Source: an uncultured Oscillibacter sp. (GTDB lineage: Bacteria; Bacillota; Clostridia; Oscillospirales; Oscillospiraceae). Taken from it: a stretch of 17,580 bases of DNA. The translations under genes and the position numbers were made by a program. Below the pieces are notes generated by a model. The model did not search any database and was not told the origin of the DNA. It saw only the letters and a list, made by a program, of their open reading frames with translations. Positions within the stretch are counted from its first letter, which is position 1. Every line of letters starts with the position of its first letter. This document shows, one piece after another, positions 13,207 to 17,580 of this stretch. The stretch covers positions 1 to 17,580 of the forward strand of contig CAMHBH010000031.1 in assembly GCA_946183175.1 (NCBI GenBank). The letters run 5' to 3'.

Positions 13207-14340
13207 TTATCTTCCGTGGTGGGGGCGCTTCATGACCATGCGGCAGGCGTTCATGACCTGAACCGTCACCGCCGCGCTGTACTTCTCCTCGTACATCGAC
13301 AGAAGCGGGAGAATGTCCCGGTTCTGCATGGCGACGTACTTCGCGGGCAGGTTCGACAGCGCGATGGCCGTCACGTCGACCTTGCAACGGTTGCAGGTAC
13401 ACATCCCGAACTGTTTCATCAGTTTTTCGGCCTTGTCCTCGACCAACGCCTGTGTGAGGTTGAAACACACAAATTCCTCTTGCTTTTCCTTGACGGCGTG
13501 GGCCGCCGGGGAGGCCTTCTGCCTCGGCGCGGACTGCTGGACAGACTGCGCGGGTTGCGCGGCATATTGCGGGGCGGGCTGTGCGGCGTACTGCGGCGCG
13601 GGTTGCCGCTGTGCGGGTTGCGCCGCATACTGCTGTTGCGGGGCGGGTTGTTGTTGCGCCGCGTACTGTAACGCGGGTTGCTGTTGCGCGGCGTACTGCG
13701 GCGCGGCCTGCTGTTGCGCGGCGTACTGTAGCGTAGGCTGTCTCGGCGCGGCGTACTGCGGCGCGGCCTGTTGCTGTACGGGCGGCGCGGGTTGCTGTAT
13801 AGGCCGTTGTACGGGTTCCGGTTCCGGTTCGGGTTCCGGCTCGTAGCGTGGCTGTTCCGGCATGCCCGCCGTCAGCTCGTCCGCGAAATCCATGCCCAGC
13901 GCCGCCGGGGGGCCCTCTTCCGGCATTGGCATGGCGCTGTTGCCCAGCGTGGAGGGGTTGCTAAGCATGGAAAGCAATTCCAATGTACGCGGGTCGGGTT
14001 CCTGGGCCTCCGGCTCGTTGCGCGGTGGCGGGGCCGGGGCGGGGGCCGCCGCCGCTGATTGCGCCGGGGCCGGGGCAGGCCGCGCCGGCTCTTTCTTTCC
14101 GAACAGTTCCGTAACCAGCGAATCCTCTTCCGCCGCGAGTGACGCCTGAATCCGGCTTTCGGTGGCGGCGTCGTCCAGGCCGCGCGCCTGCGGACTGCCG
14201 CTGTTGAGCGGTTCGGTCTCGTCGTCTTCGTCTCTATGCCCACGGGAGCCGCCCAGCAGAGAGGCCGCCGGGTCGGTCAGAAGACTGAGCACCCGCGCCG
14301 TCTTACTGCTCTTTCCCGTCTTGGAGGTGTTTTTTGGCAT
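13207..14340 (-). CDS. ComFB-domain protein with long disordered Pro/Gln/Ala repeat region
   Basis: A 377-residue protein in three parts. Residues 1-80 are Ser/Thr/Asp-rich with short helical stretches such as RVLSLL and DSLVTELFG. Residues about 85-280 are low-complexity: Pro/Ala, an EP run (168-176), then at least five QYAAQ-type units (195-263). Residues about 290-372 look like a ComFB domain: LTQALVEDKAEKL, a cysteine cluster CTCNRC (314-319), DVTAIALSNLPAKY (322-335) and a last helix ending KRPHH. ComFB was first named in the Bacillus comF operon, and family members have recently been reported to bind cyclic dinucleotides; whether this one does is inference. The ATG follows AAGGGGG by seven bases. 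It lies 76 bases after parA but has its own promoter. It sits where a ParB partner would be expected. Confidence 0.75.
   Translation of the reverse strand: MPKNTSKTGKSSKTARVLSLLTDPAASLLGGSRGHRDEDDETEPLNSGSPQARGLDDAATESRIQASLAAEEDSLVTELFGKKEPARPAPAPAQSAAAAPAPAPPPRNEPEAQEPDPRTLELLSMLSNPSTLGNSAMPMPEEGPPAALGMDFADELTAGMPEQPRYEPEPEPEPEPVQRPIQQPAPPVQQQAAPQYAAPRQPTLQYAAQQQAAPQYAAQQQPALQYAAQQQPAPQQQYAAQPAQRQPAPQYAAQPAPQYAAQPAQSVQQSAPRQKASPAAHAVKEKQEEFVCFNLTQALVEDKAEKLMKQFGMCTCNRCKVDVTAIALSNLPAKYVAMQNRDILPLLSMYEEKYSAAVTVQVMNACRMVMKRPHHGR
13560..13800 (-). repeat. Degenerate 30-bp repeats encoding QYAAQ units
   Basis: Units containing GTTGCGCGGCGTACTG or near copies recur at about 30-bp spacing between roughly 13650 and 13740, with looser copies on both sides. 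The period is 10 codons (PQYAAQQQxA). Slippage at this array could change protein length between strains without shifting frame. Confidence 0.75.
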
Positions 14341-14380
14341 ACCTGTTCCCCCTTTTCATGGTTCGGATTCCGTTCTCCCT

Positions 14381-14409
14381 ATTATAGCAGAGATTCCGGC
14401 GTTTGAAAA
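14381..14409 (-). promoter_or_regulatory. Promoter of the ComFB-like gene
   Basis: On the minus strand TTTTCA (14409-14404), a 17-bp spacer and a perfect TATAAT (14386-14381) lie in the 76-bp gap between parA and the ComFB-like gene. The second gene can therefore be made without reading through from parA. Confidence 0.65.
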
Positions 14410-14416
14410 GCCCGTC

Positions 14417-15178
14417 TTACTTCCCGTTCATCAGTTCTTTGACCAGTGCCTTGAAGTCCTTGGCGGGCTTGGAGCCGGGGTCGTAGGTGATGATGCTCTC
14501 GGCGTAGGCCGGGGAGGCCGCCACCGACACACTGCTGTGTATTTTCGTCCGGAAAACTTTGGTTCCGAGGTTTTTGGCGAGTTTCTGCGCCATGTCGTCG
14601 ACTTCGCGGTTGAGCCGGAGGCGGAGGCTGAAGCGGTTGAGCAGAATCCCCAACACTTCCAGGTCGGGGTTGAAGTTCTCTTTGATGGTCAGGATGGTGT
14701 CGCGAATCTGCGAGACGGCCAGCACGCTGAGAATCTCGGGGGCCATAGGGATGATAAGCCCGCCGGAGGCGGCGTAGGCGTTCATGGTCAGGACGTTGAG
14801 GGCCGGGGGGGTGTCGATGATGATATAGTCATAGTTCCCGGCGATTTTTCTCAACTCGTTGCGCAAGAGGCACTCGCGCCCCTCGGAGCGGAATTCCAGT
14901 TCCACCGTGGACAGGTCGATGTTCGAGGGGAGAATGTCCCCGAGTTCCTCCGTGGAGACGATGACATCGTCGATGGATTTCTCGCCCGTGAACACATCGT
15001 AGACGGTATCACAGTGTTCAATGTCCACCCCGGCGCTGAAGCCCAAACTTCCCTGCGGGTCCATGTCCACGCCCAAAGTCCGGTACTTCATCTTATGCAG
15101 GACGCCCAGAATCGACATGGCGGTAGTGGTTTTGCCGACGCCGCCCTTCTGGTTCGTGATGGTAATGATTTTTTTCAA
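14417..15178 (-). CDS. ParA/Soj-type ATPase
   Basis: A 253-residue deviant Walker ATPase of the ParA/MinD superfamily, which forms ATP-dependent dimers and moves or positions cargo on the nucleoid or pole. It has deviant Walker A KGGVGKTTT (11-19), MDPQGS (39-44) as the A' motif, and Walker B IIIDTPP (119-125). There is no N-terminal HTH and no C-terminal amphipathic MinD-type membrane helix, so it is of the Soj type. The start is TTG 15178, seven bases after GGAGG. No parB or parS-like site is near; the next gene downstream carries a ComFB-like domain, and fliD is divergent. Position beside a flagellar gene suggests a role in placing flagella, chemoreceptors or another polar structure instead of chromosome segregation, but that is inference. 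Confidence 0.88.
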   Translation of the reverse strand: MKKIITITNQKGGVGKTTTAMSILGVLHKMKYRTLGVDMDPQGSLGFSAGVDIEHCDTVYDVFTGEKSIDDVIVSTEELGDILPSNIDLSTVELEFRSEGRECLLRNELRKIAGNYDYIIIDTPPALNVLTMNAYAASGGLIIPMAPEILSVLAVSQIRDTILTIKENFNPDLEVLGILLNRFSLRLRLNREVDDMAQKLAKNLGTKVFRTKIHSSVSVAASPAYAESIITYDPGSKPAKDFKALVKELMNGK

Positions 15179-15213
15179 GGCAAGTCCTCCTGTCTGATAA
15201 AAATTTCTCGGGA

Positions 15214-15267
15214 CCTATTAATCTTTCTATCTATTATGTCGATATAAAAGATAAGAAAATTAATAGG
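15214..15267. promoter_or_regulatory. Large imperfect inverted repeat in the parA-fliD divergent region
   Basis: CCTATTAAT (15214-15222) and ATTAATAGG (15259-15267) are perfect 9-bp arms, and the symmetry continues inward to 15 of 18 positions. The element occupies much of the AT-rich 136 bp between the two start codons. It could be an operator acting on both genes. No convincing sigma-28 or sigma-A promoter for fliD could be fixed; a TATAGT at 15293-15298 is a weak -10 candidate. Confidence 0.5.
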
Positions 15268-15314
15268 GGAGTACAAATTTTTTCGCACACCCTATAGTAA
15301 GGGAGTTGAGCGCA

Positions 15315-17580
15315 ATGGCAAACATCAACAGCCTGATGAGCAGTACGGCGGCCAGCAGTACCAGCAGCCTGTACGGCACGCGGAACGTCCTCAGCGGCCT
15401 TGCCAGCGGCATGGACACCGAGGCCATGATTGAGAACAGCGTCTCCGGCTACAAGACCAGGATTACCCAGTTACAGCAGGAGCAGACCAAGTACCAGTGG
15501 AAGCAGGACGCGTACCGCGGTATCACCGATAAAATGTACGACCTGACCCAGAAATACACCTCCTACACCTCCAAGACCAACCTCATGAGCAACGCCTTCT
15601 TCAACAATTCCATCTCCACGACGGTCTCCGGGCCGGACGGGGTGGCCTCCAAGGTGTCGGCGACCGGGCGCTCTTCCAGCGACATCCAGCTCCTCGCCGC
15701 GCAGGCCGCCACCGCCGCAAGCTACAGCGTCTCCGCAAGCAATCTGGGCCTCAACGTCTCCAACACCGCCACGGGCCGTATCGACGCAAGGGCGAACGAC
15801 ACTCTCACGGTCGGCACCCTCAAAGGTACCATGACCATCAACTACGACGGCAAGAAAATCGACCTCACGTTCGACGAGACCGACAAAATCGACGGCACCA
15901 GCAAGACCCTCGCCGACGCCATCCGGGCCAAACTCGGAGAGGCGACCGTCAACACCGGTTACGGCACGCAGAAGGCCAGCGAACTCATCGACGTAGGCAC
16001 GGACAGCAACGGCAATATTACCTTCTCCGACAAGGGCAACCGGGGGGCCAGTCCCTACGTCAGCTACCTGGACAGCAGTATGAAAACCGCGCTGGGCGCG
16101 ACCGACAGCCCGGTCTACACAGGTTCCAGCGATAAAAAGTACACCTTCGCGGGCGGCAATAGAGGCTTTGTGGACGACCAGAAGGCCGTCGCCGACTACC
16201 TCTCCGGCAAGGACATCAGCGTCACCGTCGACGGCGTTACCAAGACTTTCAGACTGGACAAGGACGCCATTCAAAATAAGAGCATTCAGGCGGCTTTGAA
16301 GGATGGTATCAACGGCCTCAATATGGGTCTCACGGCGACGGACAGCGGAAGCAATCAACTGTCGTTCAGCGCCGGGAGCACTTCCAATTTCTCCATCAGC
16401 GTGAAGGACGAGGAGGCCGCCGGACTGCTCGGCCTCGACAAGGGCGTGAGCAACTATCTCGATACCAAGTCCACCATCGGCAACCTAATCGGCTCCGGCG
16501 CGTTCGGCACCACCTTCACGCAGGCCGTGGAAAATGACGCGACCGTCAAAAGCCGCTTGAAGGCGGAGGGCGAGTACTACCGCGACGCCACCACCGGAAA
16601 CCTCTACGAGAAACGCGGCAACGACTACTACCACGTCAGCGACGACCAGAACCACAACCCGCTCTACGAGCTGAAAATCAACAACAAGAGCATTTACATC
16701 TCGCAGGACGCCACGCTGGAATCCGTCCTCTCCGGAATCAACAACAGCGACATGGGCGTCAACGCTTCCTTCTCCAAACTCACCGGGAGTTTCGTCTTCA
16801 ACGCCAAGGAGACCGGCGCGGGCGGCAACATCAGCTTCGATAACCCCCTCGCCAAAAAGCTCTTTTCCGCCAGCCCCCTCGACCGCACCTTGGGAGAAAT
16901 ATACAACCTCACAGACCCGAGCGCTTCTTTTGGGATTAAGGCAAACTCCATGTCTATAGTCGACGACAACGGCGCACAGGTTCAGTTTAATGCCAACAGC
17001 ACGTTGTCAGATGTCGTTGACGCCTTTAACAACAGCAGTACGGGCAGAACTTACATTAAGTATGACTCGGATACGGGCAAATTCTCCTACGTTAGCCGCA
17101 ACAATATGAGCTATGACCCGGATACAAAGACATTCACCGGAACAGCCTCTTGGACAGAGTTTGACCAGTTGAGGAATCCGTGGACGATGTATCTCACCGA
17201 CGGGAACGACGCCGAAACTCAGGTTGGCGCGGTTTCTACCACAGACTTCTTTGCTAGTGGCATAGACCCCGCCACGCGCACCAAGGGCACTGACGCCACC
17301 GTCCGGGCGCTGGTCAACGGCGAACTCACGACCCTGACCCGCGCCTCCAACACCATCGACCTGGACGGCATGAAGGTCACGCTCAACGGCAGTTTCAACG
17401 CGGATTCTATCGCCAGAGGCACCGACGGCAGTCTTCTTTCGCAACAGCCCGCTGTCACCGATACCGAGAGGGCCAACGCGGTCTCCTTCAACACCTCCGC
17501 CGGCTCCGACGACCTCCTCAAGACAATTACCGACTTTGTCAACGACTACAACACCGTCCTGAAACAGCTCCACGACGCCT
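15315..17580 (+). CDS. fliD: Flagellar hook-associated protein 2 (filament cap), 5' part
   Basis: The frame is open from ATG 15315 to the window edge: 755 codons with no stop. FliD forms the cap at the filament tip and folds incoming flagellin. The N-terminal FliD domain (about residues 24-125) shows SGLASGMDTEAMIENSV and a coiled-coil helix with QLQQEQTKYQWKQDAYRGI (52-70), the usual W-x-x-x-Y-R pattern. A long, Ser/Thr/Asn/Asp-rich variable region follows. The C-terminal FliD domain begins near residue 656 with ALVNGELTTLTRASNTIDLDG and reaches FVNDYNTVLKQLHDA at the window end, so another 100 or more residues are expected outside. It is long compared with the 450-650 residues of many FliDs. 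Codon choice in about 16900-17260 is more AT-rich than on either side. GGGAG stands nine bases before the ATG. Confidence 0.88.
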   Translation, partial: MANINSLMSSTAASSTSSLYGTRNVLSGLASGMDTEAMIENSVSGYKTRITQLQQEQTKYQWKQDAYRGITDKMYDLTQKYTSYTSKTNLMSNAFFNNSISTTVSGPDGVASKVSATGRSSSDIQLLAAQAATAASYSVSASNLGLNVSNTATGRIDARANDTLTVGTLKGTMTINYDGKKIDLTFDETDKIDGTSKTLADAIRAKLGEATVNTGYGTQKASELIDVGTDSNGNITFSDKGNRGASPYVSYLDSSMKTALGATDSPVYTGSSDKKYTFAGGNRGFVDDQKAVADYLSGKDISVTVDGVTKTFRLDKDAIQNKSIQAALKDGINGLNMGLTATDSGSNQLSFSAGSTSNFSISVKDEEAAGLLGLDKGVSNYLDTKSTIGNLIGSGAFGTTFTQAVENDATVKSRLKAEGEYYRDATTGNLYEKRGNDYYHVSDDQNHNPLYELKINNKSIYISQDATLESVLSGINNSDMGVNASFSKLTGSFVFNAKETGAGGNISFDNPLAKKLFSASPLDRTLGEIYNLTDPSASFGIKANSMSIVDDNGAQVQFNANSTLSDVVDAFNNSSTGRTYIKYDSDTGKFSYVSRNNMSYDPDTKTFTGTASWTEFDQLRNPWTMYLTDGNDAETQVGAVSTTDFFASGIDPATRTKGTDATVRALVNGELTTLTRASNTIDLDGMKVTLNGSFNADSIARGTDGSLLSQQPAVTDTERANAVSFNTSAGSDDLLKTITDFVNDYNTVLKQLHDA

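Noticed and set aside
13560..13800. CRISPR array
   Set aside because: The repeats are in frame within a coding region, have a 30-bp period without unique spacers, and encode a QYAAQ protein repeat.
15191..15300. Sigma-28 promoter for fliD
   Set aside because: A TCGATAT at about 15239 resembles the -10, but no TAAA is at the required distance; evidence is too weak to call.
15471..16358. 295-codon minus-strand open frame
   Set aside because: Antisense shadow of fliD; the fliD frame is continuous and has the family motifs.
1..17580. tRNA or rRNA genes, insertion sequences, prophage or integrase genes
   Set aside because: None were seen: no cloverleaf-like TTCGANNC context, no transposase or integrase motifs, and no target-site duplications.

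Overview
The window is GC-rich (about 60% by eye) chromosomal DNA of a bacterium. Three things point to a motile, spore-forming member of the Clostridia, probably the Oscillospiraceae and relatives: strong AGGAGG-type ribosome binding sites, a PdaA-type spore-cortex deacetylase behind a sigma-G-like promoter, and a flagellar cap gene. This placement is inference, since no rRNA or other taxonomic marker is present.

Layout. (1) 1-1278, plus strand: the tail of an upstream gene (probably xseA) carrying two AT-hook repeats, then xseB and ispA joined by ATGA overlaps. (2) 1346-2026, minus: a YhhN-like membrane protein. (3) 2160-2981, plus: pdaA. (4) 5402-3004, minus: prfC coupled to a proline-rich four-helix membrane protein. 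(5) 5555-7500, plus: a ROK sugar kinase, a small membrane protein and comFC. The 3' end of comFC carries a 74-bp tandem duplication that changed its frame. (6) 7708-8727, plus: mreB with its own strong promoter and terminator. (7) 9802-8779, minus: two paralogous small proteins with C-terminal helix-turn-helix segments that I cannot assign to a known family. Their promoter contains a 12+12 bp perfect inverted repeat. (8) 10050-13164, plus: obgE-tsaE-tsaB-upp operon. (9) 15178-13207, minus: a ParA-type ATPase, then a protein with a long disordered Pro/Gln/Ala repeat region ending in a ComFB-like domain. (10) 15315 to the window end, plus: the first 755 codons of fliD, divergent from parA.

Most genes are housekeeping: isoprenoid synthesis, DNA repair, translation termination, tRNA t6A modification, GTPase control, pyrimidine salvage, cell shape and sugar phosphorylation. 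The unusual parts are the orphan helix-turn-helix pair with its operator, the ParA/ComFB-like pair beside the flagellar gene, and a sequence-wide signal: reading all lines, I find no GATC tetranucleotide in 17.6 kb, where about 60 would be expected by chance. Isoleucine codons that follow a G are ATT or ATA and never ATC, so the avoidance reaches synonymous sites.
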